A stretch of 64,000 bases of DNA from Helicobacter sp. MIT 00-7814. Its GTDB lineage: Bacteria; Campylobacterota; Campylobacteria; Campylobacterales; Helicobacteraceae. The notes under the pieces are model-generated. The model was not told the origin of the DNA and made no database searches. It saw only the letters and a program-made list of their open reading frames with translations. This document shows, in pieces, positions 9,399 to 17,181 of this stretch. Position 1 is the stretch's first letter; every line of letters begins with the position of its first letter. The stretch spans positions 94,287 through 158,286 of the forward strand of contig NZ_NXLL01000001.1 of NCBI RefSeq assembly GCF_003364115.1, given 5' to 3'. The translations under genes were made by a program, and so were the position numbers.

Positions 9399-9630
9399 GC
9401 GCAATCCAAAGCAGACGAGAATGTGCATTGCTTGTAGAAAACGCTTCCACCAAAGCTTGATTTTGCGTCTTCAAGCTAGAGAAGCTGTGCTGTGCGTCTT
9501 TAGCGGGAGTGGCAGGAGCTTTTATGTATGCAAGGAATGTCAAGCAAATCCAAAAACATTAAAAAGTATTACAAAGCGCTATAAGATTTTGGAAGTTTCA
9601 GAAGGAGTAAATACAATATGGAAAAAATAA
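9397..9630 (+). CDS. ylxR: YlxR family protein (DUF448)
   Basis: A 77-residue basic protein of the YlxR family, which typically sits between nusA and infB and binds RNA or nucleoid. The family signature RMCIACRKRF is present near residues 8-17, and GRSFYVCKEC follows. GGAGG lies 12 bases before the ATG at 9397, a little far; an internal ATG at 9421 would start directly at MCIACRKR. It overlaps infB by 13 bases. nusA is not adjacent. Confidence 0.82.
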   Translation: MRNPKQTRMCIACRKRFHQSLILRLQAREAVLCVFSGSGRSFYVCKECQANPKTLKSITKRYKILEVSEGVNTIWKK

Positions 9631-12212
9631 GAATAAGCGAAGTCGCAAAAGAATGCGCTAAAACACCAAAAGAGGCGCTGGAAAAAGCCCTGCAAATGGG
9701 ATTAAATGTAAAATCTGTCTCTTCAAGTGTCACACAAGAAGAAGCTGGCTTGTTGTATCAATTTCTCACAACTGGCGAAAATCCAATCCCCCCAAAAGAA
9801 GAAAAAGAGCCAAAAGCGCCCAAAAAAACCACAAAAACTAAAGAATCTAAAGACACTAAAGAAAAAGCGCCCAAAAAAACCACCGCAAAAAAATCCACTA
9901 AAATACAGGAAACCCAAGATGGGGCGCAAGAAGCAGAATCTTTAAGCGCGCAAAATACTGCGCCACAAAATGAAATACAAACACAAGAAACTACAGAATC
10001 AAAAATGCCAATGCCTAAAAAAGGCTTGCGTATCGTGCGCAAAAACGAGCAGGAGGAAAAGCCAGCTACTACGCAAAAAAGCAAAACTTCGCATGTGCTA
10101 AGCGCGAGGGAATTATTCGCCCAAACACAAGATGAGGAATACAGCAGAGCTAAGCCCAAAAAAGCCACAATCAAGCCAAAAACCGCACCAAAGCACACTT
10201 CCCAGCAAAAAATGGATATTTTGGAGGATAGGGAATTTAACTTCGAGCGCGATTATGATGATGAGCAAGATGAAATCGTGCTTTTTGACTTAAATGAGCA
10301 AGAAATGCGCGATGAAGAGGAAGAAAATAGAATCAAACAAGCCATCACTGAAAGAGTGCAAGTCCATCGCAAAAGCCCATGGATGAGTGAAGGCTCGATA
10401 AAACGCGGTGGCAGAAGCAAGAAAAAATACGCACCAAAAGAAAGCGCAAAAGAGTTAAAAAGCGTTATCGCAATCCCTGAAGAAGTGCGCGTGTATGAGT
10501 TTGCAGATTTAAGCGGGAGAGAGCTAAAAGATGTCATCAAAGTGCTTTTCAATCTCGGCGTAATGGCAACAAAAAACGACTTTTTGGATAAAGATTCTAT
10601 AGAGATTTTGGCTGAAGAATTTAAGATTCAAGTAGAGATTGTGGAGGATAAGAGCGAGCTAGAGGAGATTTACAAAGAGCAGGATAAGGAGTTTGCGCCA
10701 AAGGAGCGCCCAGCGGTGATTACCATTATGGGGCATGTGGATCATGGGAAAACTTCTTTGCTTGATTATATCCGCAACTCACGCATTGCCGCTAAAGAAT
10801 CTGGCGGTATCACTCAGCACATCGGCGCGTATATGGTAGAAAAAAATGGCAAGATGATGAGCTTTATTGACACGCCCGGACATGAGGCTTTCACAAGCAT
10901 GCGAAGCCGTGGCGCGCAAGTGACTGATATCGCAATCATCGTCATTGCCGCAGATGATGGCGTGAAACCCCAAACTATCGAAGCGCTCAATCACGCAAAG
11001 GCTGCAAATGTGCAAATCATCATCGCGATGAATAAAATGGATAAGGAAAATGCAAATCCTGATAAGCTCAAAGCCGAGTGTGCAGAGCTTGGATTTACGC
11101 CAAATGAGTGGGGCGGGGAATATGAGTTTATCCCTATTTCTGCAAAGACTGGTGAAGGCGTAGATTCTTTGCTTGAGACAATCCTTATACAAGCTGAATT
11201 GCTAGAGCTCAAAGCCCCTAGCGAAGGCAAGGCAAAAGCTGTGGTGCTAGAAGGAAGTTTGGAAAAAGGACGCGGTCCTGTGGCGACAATCATCGTGCAA
11301 AGTGGCACGCTTAAAATTGGGGATTCTGTCGTGGCAGGCACAGCATTTGGGAGAATCCGCGCAATGAGTGATGATATGGGCAAAAATATTAATGCGCTCA
11401 CACCTTCTTTTGTCGCGCAAATTGTTGGTTTATCTGAAGTGCCTGATGCTGGAAGTGCACTTATTGCGGTGGATTCTGACACGCAAGCAAGGGAATTTGC
11501 ACAAAAACGCGCACTTTACTTGCGCCAAAAAGAGCTAAGCAAAAGCACCAAAGTCACCTTTGAAGAGCTTGGCGATATGGTCGCGCAAGGTAATCTTAAA
11601 ACCCTTCCGCTTATCATCAAAGCCGACACACAGGGAAGTTTGGAAGCGATTAAATCAAGCTTGGAAAAACTTAGCAATGATGAAGTGCGCGTAAATATCA
11701 TCAGTTTTGGCGTGGGTGGCGTGAGTGAGAGCGATATCGACTTGTGCGCCACGAAGCAAAACTGCCTTATTTTGGGCTTTAATATCCGCCCAACTGGAAG
11801 CGTGAAAGCTAAGGCAAAAGAGCTTGGCGTGGAGATTAAGACTTATTCAATTATTTATGCGTTGCTTGATGAGATAAAAGGGCTTTTAAGCGGGCTTATG
11901 TCGCCAGTGATTGAAGAGGAAAACACCGGACAAGCGCAAGTGCGCGAGACTTTCAGTATTCCAAAAGTCGGCGTTGTGGCAGGGTGCATGGTGGTTGAAG
12001 GCACAATCCAGCGCGGAATCAAAGTGCGCCTTATCCGAGATGGCGTAGTCGTGCATACGGGGCAAATCACCTCGCTCAAGCGCTTTAAAGATGATGCTAA
12101 AGAAGTCAGCAAAGGCTATGAATGCGGGATTATGCTAGAAAATTTCAATGATATAAAAGTGGGTGATGTCTTTGAAACCTTTAGAGAAATCCACACACAG
12201 GCAAAAATCTAA
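9618..12212 (+). CDS. infB: Translation initiation factor IF-2
   Basis: GTPase that places initiator tRNA on the ribosome. The 864 residues show an N-terminal IF2_N domain, then a long low-complexity K/T/E-rich linker (about 55-290) with repeated PKKTT blocks. The G domain follows: G1 GHVDHGKTS near residue 372, G3 DTPGHEA, G4 NKMD. Domains II to IV end in the usual [18 protein letters not shown] region. The usual downstream rbfA and rimP are absent; the next gene, tpiA, is on the other strand. Its start lies inside ylxR, implying coupled translation. Confidence 0.97.
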   Translation: MEKIRISEVAKECAKTPKEALEKALQMGLNVKSVSSSVTQEEAGLLYQFLTTGENPIPPKEEKEPKAPKKTTKTKESKDTKEKAPKKTTAKKSTKIQETQDGAQEAESLSAQNTAPQNEIQTQETTESKMPMPKKGLRIVRKNEQEEKPATTQKSKTSHVLSARELFAQTQDEEYSRAKPKKATIKPKTAPKHTSQQKMDILEDREFNFERDYDDEQDEIVLFDLNEQEMRDEEEENRIKQAITERVQVHRKSPWMSEGSIKRGGRSKKKYAPKESAKELKSVIAIPEEVRVYEFADLSGRELKDVIKVLFNLGVMATKNDFLDKDSIEILAEEFKIQVEIVEDKSELEEIYKEQDKEFAPKERPAVITIMGHVDHGKTSLLDYIRNSRIAAKESGGITQHIGAYMVEKNGKMMSFIDTPGHEAFTSMRSRGAQVTDIAIIVIAADDGVKPQTIEALNHAKAANVQIIIAMNKMDKENANPDKLKAECAELGFTPNEWGGEYEFIPISAKTGEGVDSLLETILIQAELLELKAPSEGKAKAVVLEGSLEKGRGPVATIIVQSGTLKIGDSVVAGTAFGRIRAMSDDMGKNINALTPSFVAQIVGLSEVPDAGSALIAVDSDTQAREFAQKRALYLRQKELSKSTKVTFEELGDMVAQGNLKTLPLIIKADTQGSLEAIKSSLEKLSNDEVRVNIISFGVGGVSESDIDLCATKQNCLILGFNIRPTGSVKAKAKELGVEIKTYSIIYALLDEIKGLLSGLMSPVIEEENTGQAQVRETFSIPKVGVVAGCMVVEGTIQRGIKVRLIRDGVVVHTGQITSLKRFKDDAKEVSKGYECGIMLENFNDIKVGDVFETFREIHTQAKI

Positions 12213-12222
12213 ATCCCTATCC

Positions 12223-12246
12223 GCCACGCTTTACCCCACGCGTGGC
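12223..12246. repeat. Hairpin and shared CAATCCAGCTTTA repeat after infB
   Basis: GCCACGC and GCGTGGC form a perfect 7-bp stem. The bases just downstream, CAATCCAGCTTTA (12249-12261), recur exactly at about 63815. This may be a decayed copy of an intergenic palindromic repeat, or the infB terminator. Confidence 0.5.
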
Positions 12247-12270
12247 AACAATCCAGCTTTAAGTAATCTT

Positions 12271-12299
12271 TTTTAAGAATCCGCCTAAGATTCTTAAAA
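12271..12299. terminator. Bidirectional terminator between infB and tpiA
   Basis: TTTTAAGAATC and GATTCTTAAAA form a perfect 11-bp stem with a 7-base loop, with T and A tracts on each side suiting both strands. It overlaps the tpiA stop codon. The stem is made of an inverted pair of the enriched GATTCT hexamer. Confidence 0.75.
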
Positions 12300-13013
12300 G
12301 ACAGAATCTATAATTTGTAAAAATTTCTCTCTCTCTAAGCTCGCACTTCCTACCAGCACGCCATCGACATTTGGCAAAGACAAAATTTCTCTTGCATTTT
12401 TTTCATTCACGCTACCACCATAAAGTAGTGGCGCGCTTGAAAGGTTACGCAAAATTTCATGCGTATCTTGTATCTCTTTTAGGCTCGCACTCACCCCCGT
12501 GCCAATCGCCCAAATAGGCTCATACGCGATAATGAGATTTTTATACTTCACATCAATGCCTTCAAACTGACTTTGCAAAAATTCCGCAACTTTCCCATTC
12601 TGGCGCACTTCTAAACTCTCACCAATGCAGTAAAAAATACTAAAATTTTGCTCTTTGAAAAACGCAAACTTTTGCGCCACACTTTTTTGATTTTCGCCAA
12701 AAAGGCTTCTGCGCTCGCTATGCCCGATAAGAATGGTGTTAATGCCAAATTCTGCGAGTTGCTCTAAGCCAATTTCGCCCGTAAATGCGCCATTTTGCGC
12801 ATTTATAGCATTTTGTGCGCCGATTGTGAGGGTGCGAAATTTATTTTCAAGCAAAGCACTTTGGTTAGGGAACACCACGACACGCGCCTTTGCCTTAGAA
12901 TCCGTCTTAAAATCCCCAGTCAAAGTAGAATCCAGATTTTCAACATAGCTCTTTGTCTGTGCGCGCGTGAGGTTGCATTTGAAGTTCGCCGCGATGATTT
13001 TTGTTTGTCCCAT
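12294..13013 (-). CDS. tpiA: Triosephosphate isomerase
   Basis: Interconverts dihydroxyacetone phosphate and glyceraldehyde 3-phosphate. Catalytic positions are visible: Lys in AANFKCN, His in GHSERR near residue 96, Glu in AYEPIWAIGTG near residue 165, and the phosphate-binding LLYGGSV. At 239 residues it is slightly shorter than most TIMs but in the range of Helicobacter proteins. The ATG at 13013 follows AGGGGAGA. It stands alone, with a terminator at its 3' end and about 66 bases to the next gene. Confidence 0.95.
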   Translation of the reverse strand: MGQTKIIAANFKCNLTRAQTKSYVENLDSTLTGDFKTDSKAKARVVVFPNQSALLENKFRTLTIGAQNAINAQNGAFTGEIGLEQLAEFGINTILIGHSERRSLFGENQKSVAQKFAFFKEQNFSIFYCIGESLEVRQNGKVAEFLQSQFEGIDVKYKNLIIAYEPIWAIGTGVSASLKEIQDTHEILRNLSSAPLLYGGSVNEKNAREILSLPNVDGVLVGSASLEREKFLQIIDSVF

Positions 13014-13079
13014 ATTCTCCCCTTAAAATTTTTTATATTATTACACAAAAGCGCTAAAACAAGCCTTTTGCGCTTAAGA

Positions 13080-13832
13080 TTACCACGTCTCCAAAGTGGT
13101 TTTGTCAGAATCTTGTGGTATTTGGTGCAAGCCCTCTAAATTTGGCGCAAAAAACTTTGTGGCGTGAGAATCTGGTGTTTGTGAATGCTGAAAATCTCTT
13201 TTAAAAATTATTGCCTGCGATTGCTTTTTAGCAAGTATTTCATCGACATAGGCGATATTTTGCGCGCTTTGGGTGGTTTGATACAAGCTAAGGGCGTTTG
13301 TGTAAGCGATTTTGCTCTCACTCAAACGCTCCAGCATAAAAAGCGTATTGCCAAGATTATGCCAAATTTTGGCACGCTGAAGCCTAGAGCTTATTCCATT
13401 AGATGTATCACCTTCGCGGAAGTGAATTCCGCTCGGCTCCGCGAAAGCTTGTTTACACTTCGCTTGCGCGCACATACTCGGCGTTTTTTGATTGCTCTGA
13501 TCTGTGGATTCTGCAATGTTGTTTGGTTGATGAGATTGTAAGATTCTATCCTGCTGGTTAGAATCTAACGCATTTTCCCCAGCACATGGCAACTCAAGCG
13601 CTTGTTTGTAAAATTTTAGCGCACTTGCAAAAGAATGCAGTTTGTAATGCGCATTTGCGAGGTTGTAGGCATTTTTGCAAGTTTTTGAGCGCGCATAAAT
13701 ATCATCATAGATTTTCAGCGCCTTTTCATAATGCCCGCTTTTATACGCCACATACGCATAAATGGCATCAAAATCAAGCGCGCCCAAAGGTGCAAAAGAC
13801 ACACAAAGCATAAGCAAAAAATAAGCGCGCCT
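13080..13832 (-). CDS. Exported TPR-repeat protein with an inserted palindromic element
   Basis: From a GTG at 13832 the protein has 250 residues. A signal peptide (RRAYFLLMLCVSFAPLGA) is followed by TPR-like repeats: YEKALKIYDDIY, AYNLANAHYKLHSFASALKFYKQAL, then KIWHNLGNTLFMLERLSESKIAYTNAL. Such proteins act as periplasmic scaffolds; the partner is unknown. Between the second and third repeats lies a Q/N/S-rich stretch of about 46 residues encoded by the dispersed element at 13392-13529. It looks inserted because both flanks read as continuous TPR. The GTG has GGAG upstream and lies seven bases after ung ends. An in-frame extension to 13910 would overlap ung. Confidence 0.75.
   Translation of the reverse strand, partial: RRAYFLLMLCVSFAPLGALDFDAIYAYVAYKSGHYEKALKIYDDIYARSKTCKNAYNLANAHYKLHSFASALKFYKQALELPCAGENALDSNQQDRILQSHQPNNIAESTDQSNQKTPSMCAQAKCKQAFAEPSGIHFREGDTSNGISSRLQRAKIWHNLGNTLFMLERLSESKIAYTNALSLYQTTQSAQNIAYVDEILAKKQSQAIIFKRDFQHSQTPDSHATKFFAPNLEGLHQIPQDSDKTTLETW
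13392..13529 (-). repeat. Dispersed ~130-bp element, copy inside the TPR gene
   Basis: Read on the minus strand it begins CAACCAAACAACATTGCAGA and ends ATCTAATGGAATA. It matches the two long copies in dnaX (44878-44997, 45008-45138) and the intergenic copy at 59801-59928. Near the end GCGGAA and TTCCGC form a hairpin. Here it is read as QPNNIAES... through SNGIS without a stop or frameshift. Confidence 0.85.
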
Positions 13833-13839
13833 CACTTTT

Positions 13840-14574
13840 TCACAAACTCCAATCAATGGGGCTTTGTCCGCACGCGATAAAATAGGCTTGTGCCTTTTCA
13901 AAAACGCCACTGCCTACAAATCCTTGCGCTAGCGGGCTTGGGTGCGGCGCGGTAAGAATGCAATGTTTTTTAGGATCGATTAAATGCGCCTTTTTCTTTG
14001 CATACGCGCCCCAAAGCATAAAAACAATGCCTTCAAAATGCCTAGAAAGCGCACTTATCACGCAATCGCTGAAATTTTCCCAGCCAAAGTCTTTGTGCGA
14101 AGTTGGTTTATTTGCCTCAACGCTTAAAATCGCATTGAGTAGCAACACGCCTCTTTCGCCCCACGCGCTCAAATCGCCGTGATTTGGCGGGATAAAAGAA
14201 GTCGTGCGCACAAGCTCTTTGTAAATATTTTTGAGTGAAGGTGGCGGGGGAAGCGGTCTTGGCACAGAAAAGCTTAGCCCCATGGCTTGAGGGATAAGGG
14301 TTTCTGCACCATTAGAATCTCTCACCCTAAGCGCGCCATGATAGGGATCTTGTCCCAAAATGACAACGCGTACATTTTGCGGAAGCGTGAGATAAAAAGC
14401 CTTGAAAAGTAATTTTGCAGGTGGATAGAGAATCTTGCCAGCTTTATACGCGCGCAAGTATTCTGCCCTGATGGAAGCAAAAGAAGGGCTTTGCAAAAAA
14501 TCGCCCAAAAGCTCCTTCCATTCGTTTGGCAGCTTGATAGAATCTAGCGTGCTATTCGATGATTTTTGGCACAA
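13840..14574 (-). CDS. ung: Uracil-DNA glycosylase
   Basis: Removes uracil from DNA as the first step of base-excision repair. Family 1 motifs are intact: the water-activating GQDPYHG near residue 80, the LLNAILSVEANK segment, and the DNA-binding HPSPL near residue 208. Total 244 residues. No ATG lies in the right place. A TTG at 14574 is chosen because GAAGAAGG lies eight bases upstream, inside the 3' end of gatC, which it overlaps by 23 bases. Translation is probably coupled to gatC. Confidence 0.93.
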   Translation of the reverse strand: MCQKSSNSTLDSIKLPNEWKELLGDFLQSPSFASIRAEYLRAYKAGKILYPPAKLLFKAFYLTLPQNVRVVILGQDPYHGALRVRDSNGAETLIPQAMGLSFSVPRPLPPPPSLKNIYKELVRTTSFIPPNHGDLSAWGERGVLLLNAILSVEANKPTSHKDFGWENFSDCVISALSRHFEGIVFMLWGAYAKKKAHLIDPKKHCILTAPHPSPLAQGFVGSGVFEKAQAYFIACGQSPIDWSL

Positions 14575-14848
14575 TAAAAAAGCCTTCTTCGCTCTGTGGT
14601 GCGTGCGCTAGGACATCTTTAGCGATATTGCTATCTATTGGCACATCTTTGCGCATTGGTGTTTTGAGTGTCTCTTTTTGGAAGCCATTTTGGGAGTCCT
14701 CGGGCATTTGGATATTGAGCGTTTCCAAATTTTCCACAAAGCCTAGAATCTCACTTAGTTCTATGGCGATTTGCTCCTTTTTTTCCGCGCTTAAATCTAG
14801 CATACTTAGGCGCTCAAGCTTTTCTAAAAGCTTAGAATCTATTTGCAT
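14552..14848 (-). CDS. gatC: Aspartyl/glutamyl-tRNA amidotransferase subunit C
   Basis: Small subunit of the GatCAB complex, which turns Glu-tRNA-Gln and Asp-tRNA-Asn into the amidated forms; Helicobacter needs it because it lacks the matching synthetases. The 98 residues show LEKLERLSMLDLSAEKKEQI and the conserved MRKD...VLAHAPQSEEGFFIVPKIIE ending. gatA and gatB are not adjacent. It starts four bases after the DUF465 gene ends and overlaps ung. Confidence 0.92.
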   Translation of the reverse strand: MQIDSKLLEKLERLSMLDLSAEKKEQIAIELSEILGFVENLETLNIQMPEDSQNGFQKETLKTPMRKDVPIDSNIAKDVLAHAPQSEEGFFIVPKIIE

Positions 14849-14852
14849 AATC

Positions 14853-15080
14853 CTAGCCCTTGTGTGCTTTGCGGTATTCTAAAATCATCGCATACGCTTC
14901 ATCTTTGAGCAAAAGTTTTTGTTTTTTCAACACTTCTAATTCCATATCAGAAAGCAATTCCTCGCCATCTTCGATACGCTTAATTCTATCATCTAACTCA
15001 TTATGCTCTTCAAAAACTTTCGCAAAATGCGCGTTTTGCGTCTTTAGCGCGGTTACCTCATCTCTGTATTCGTGAAACAT
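14853..15080 (-). CDS. DUF465 (YdcH-like) small helical protein
   Basis: A 75-residue, highly charged and wholly helical protein. Residues 20-60 (FEEHNELDDRIKRIEDG then MELEVLKKQKLLLKDEAYAMI) match the DUF465/YdcH pattern, a short helical hairpin with the characteristic LKKQKLxLKDE stretch. The function of the family is unknown. A good AAGGAG precedes the ATG at 15080. It heads the short run DUF465-gatC-ung-TPR. Confidence 0.8.
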   Translation of the reverse strand: MFHEYRDEVTALKTQNAHFAKVFEEHNELDDRIKRIEDGEELLSDMELEVLKKQKLLLKDEAYAMILEYRKAHKG

Positions 15081-15145
15081 GCCAACTCCTTGTGTTTAAG
15101 TAAGCATGCATTATAAGATATTTTTCCTAAGAAAACATTAAGAGC

Positions 15146-15517
15146 TTACTTTTTCAATAGAATCTGACGCTTGGTGATACGCTGGGTGTTTGCGCTCACG
15201 GGATTTTTCACAAAACCACTAATATCGAGCATATAAAGAGAATCCTCCAAAGGATTTATGCGCGCGGTGAAAAAATAGCCCTTTTCAAATTGCGCCTCTA
15301 AAAGCCTGCATTCGTTTAATCCTAGCGTTTGCAGGCATTTTAGGGCAAGATTTTGCATACTTTTTGCATAGAGTTCAAGTTGAGTTTTTGCGTGGATATG
15401 GGCTTTTGGCGCGACTGGTGAAAAGGCAAAAAGATAACTTAGAGTAAGCGTAATAAAAATAAACAAAAACACGCTATAAAGTGTGCTAAAGGCGCGTGTT
15501 TTATAAAATTTTTGCAT
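15146..15517 (-). CDS. Pseudopilin-like protein lacking Glu5 (third of a trio)
   Basis: 123 residues. A short basic leader (MQKFYKTRA) is followed by FSTLYSVFLFIFITLTLSYLF, a hydrophobic helix placed like that of a type IV pseudopilin, then a globular domain with two cysteines. Cleavage after Ala9 would leave Phe at +1 but Tyr instead of Glu at +5. In type II secretion the tip pseudopilin GspK also lacks Glu5. The start codon follows the stop of the upstream gene with no gap, so the two are tightly coupled. I cannot assign a specific function. A plain secreted or anchored protein is the alternative. Confidence 0.55.
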   Translation of the reverse strand: MQKFYKTRAFSTLYSVFLFIFITLTLSYLFAFSPVAPKAHIHAKTQLELYAKSMQNLALKCLQTLGLNECRLLEAQFEKGYFFTARINPLEDSLYMLDISGFVKNPVSANTQRITKRQILLKK

Positions 15518-16273
15518 TTATGGAATCTCCACGACAAGCGCATTTGTATTCACAAACGCCCCACCTTCAAAACACAGAGAATCCCTACAAAAGCTAATAA
15601 CAACAAACTCGCTCAAATCCTGCAAAAAGACTTGTTTCAATTCAAAACTCTGCACAGAATCTAGCAAAAGCTCGTTATTAAAAAAGAGTTTATTATCCAC
15701 ATACTGCAAGTGCATAGTCTCTTGCTCTAGGGGCAAAAGCGCCTTGCAGGCTTGCGGAGGGGTGGAATCTAGCGTGAGCTTATCTTGTGAAGCATTTGTA
15801 ATCTTAGCAAGATTTGCCTGCGCGAGAACTTGCCCTTGCGCGTTTTGCTGCAGACAAAGAAGCGCTAGACTTTCGCCTGCAACAAAGCTTTGGGCTTGCA
15901 AATGTGAAGCAAGATGCAGGGTTTTACCTTGTGTGAAAAGGATTTCAAGCGGGACTTTTGGCAAAAGTAGTTCGCTATCTTGCGCGCTAAATCTTGGATT
16001 TGTGAAGTTTTTATCCCCAAAGCCAAAGAGCTTTTGCCTATCGATAAGATGAAATGTTACGCTTGTGGGGGAAAGTGTGAGGTTTATAGAATCTGAAAGG
16101 AGATTTTGTATTTTTAAAAGTGCGATGTGAGAATCTAGCGTGCGCGTGGGGGAGAGGCTAAAAAAATGCTTGCTAAATTGCAAGCTCGCGCTCACACACG
16201 CAATGCCAACCACGCCAAAAATCACAATGCTACATAAAAGCTCGATGCTCACACTCGCGCGGGATTCTCTCAT
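15518..16273 (-). CDS. Pseudopilin-like protein (GspJ-like size)
   Basis: 251 residues. The N-terminus MRESRASVSIELLC runs into a hydrophobic helix (SIVIFGVVGIACVSASLQF). This fits a prepilin-peptidase site A|SVSIE with Glu at +5, followed by a large beta-rich domain with several cysteines. No pilus ATPase, platform protein or prepilin peptidase is in the window. Campylobacter uses a related type II-like apparatus (Cts proteins) for natural transformation; whether this protein belongs to one is inference. Confidence 0.62.
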   Translation of the reverse strand: MRESRASVSIELLCSIVIFGVVGIACVSASLQFSKHFFSLSPTRTLDSHIALLKIQNLLSDSINLTLSPTSVTFHLIDRQKLFGFGDKNFTNPRFSAQDSELLLPKVPLEILFTQGKTLHLASHLQAQSFVAGESLALLCLQQNAQGQVLAQANLAKITNASQDKLTLDSTPPQACKALLPLEQETMHLQYVDNKLFFNNELLLDSVQSFELKQVFLQDLSEFVVISFCRDSLCFEGGAFVNTNALVVEIP

Positions 16274-16314
16274 TTTTTATCTTTCATTTTTCTAGCTCTC
16301 ATTGTTTCTAGCTC

Positions 16315-16617
16315 TTATTTTCTAACCGCTTGGGCTTTGATATATTTAAGCGTGTAAGGCAAGGGCGCGGTGGTGTTATTGAAAGTGCAAGAATTAATGT
16401 CGTAAGTTTTGTTGTCAATTTTTAGCGTTTGAGGAGTGCAAGGAAGAGAATCTAGGGCTAAAATATCAGCAAGAGAGCTTGTTTGGGCGTATTGCAAAGA
16501 AAATCGATGAGAGCTAAAGCGCATAAGTGCGAAAAGCAAAAGCAACGCAAACGCGCACAAAAGCAGTGCATTCAGGCTTTCAATGAGGATAAATCCCCTT
16601 TTTTTGTTTGTAATCAT
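16315..16617 (-). CDS. Pseudopilin-like protein with canonical GFxxxE motif
   Basis: 100 residues from the ATG at 16617, which has GGGGAG seven bases upstream. The leader MITNKKRG ends in Gly, and the mature start FILIESLNALLL has Phe at +1 and Glu at +5: the classic type IV prepilin signature. A short C-terminal domain with a Cys pair follows. It overlaps the upstream FixH-like gene by 38 bases and is first of the three pseudopilin-like genes. An in-frame extension to 16674 is less likely because it lacks a ribosome site. Confidence 0.68.
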   Translation of the reverse strand: MITNKKRGFILIESLNALLLCAFALLLLFALMRFSSHRFSLQYAQTSSLADILALDSLPCTPQTLKIDNKTYDINSCTFNNTTAPLPYTLKYIKAQAVRK

Positions 16618-17173
16618 GCGGCAACTCCCCGATAAAAACATCCTCTTCAAAATGCGCTTCTTTGGAATCTGCATATTTTACGCCAAAGCGCATTTTATAG
16701 CGCCCAGCTTTTGGCATGCTAAGCATTTCGCAAGGCTCAAAAATATTTGGCTTTGTTTGGCAAAGTTTTGGCGTGAGTGGCGGGATATTTTGCAAAAAAG
16801 ATTCTATTGTGGCAGTTATTTCATTAATTGCAACTTCGTTAGCAGGATTAGTTTGCAATTCAAGCGCAAAGCTAAACGCGCTAGCATTGTTAAAATTGCT
16901 TTTTTCAAACGCGCGGGGTTTGTATTCATAAGGTGAAGTGAGGGCAAGATCTTTAGAATCTGTGTGTAAAATCACTTTTGTATGCGCTTCAAAATCGCGC
17001 TGTGAGTGCAAAAACTCATTTATGCGCTCATCAATCACGCGCTTTTTATCCCCAAAGCTTAGCTCATCTACTATGGGATTTTTCACCGCTATCACCACGC
17101 CAACGCAAATTATCACAATCCCAAAAAGGATAATCCCAACAATGGCTAGGGGCCAATAATTTTTATTTTTCAT
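16580..17173 (-). CDS. FixH-like protein of the cbb3 oxidase cluster
   Basis: 197 residues with one N-terminal membrane helix (YWPLAIVGIILFGIVIICVGVVIAV) and a periplasmic domain containing paired cysteines (KLCQTKPNIFEPCEM). The N-terminus resembles FixH/CcoH proteins, which help assemble cbb3 oxidase and may bind copper. Epsilonproteobacteria have a gene of this kind near ccoNOQP. It starts nine bases after the preceding gene of the run, so it is probably co-transcribed. The FixH call rests on the helix and context. Confidence 0.6.
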   Translation of the reverse strand: MKNKNYWPLAIVGIILFGIVIICVGVVIAVKNPIVDELSFGDKKRVIDERINEFLHSQRDFEAHTKVILHTDSKDLALTSPYEYKPRAFEKSNFNNASAFSFALELQTNPANEVAINEITATIESFLQNIPPLTPKLCQTKPNIFEPCEMLSMPKAGRYKMRFGVKYADSKEAHFEEDVFIGELPHDYKQKKGIYPH

Positions 17174-17181
17174 TTTTTGCC

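Noticed and set aside
9780..9900. Repeated AAAGCGCCCAAAAAAACCAC in infB as a mobile repeat
   Set aside because: It encodes the low-complexity PKKTT linker that is normal and variable in IF-2; no copies were seen outside infB.
10779..11192. A 137-codon open frame antisense to infB
   Set aside because: It lies wholly inside the conserved G-domain of infB, has an unlikely Cys/His-rich composition and no ribosome site.
13833..13910. Longer N-terminus for the TPR protein
   Set aside because: It would overlap ung by about 70 bases and put residues in front of a good signal peptide; the GTG at 13832 fits better.
16292..16318. Short direct repeat TCTAGCTCT between two pseudopilin-like genes
   Set aside because: Two copies of a 9-mer in an AT-rich spacer; too short to call an element.
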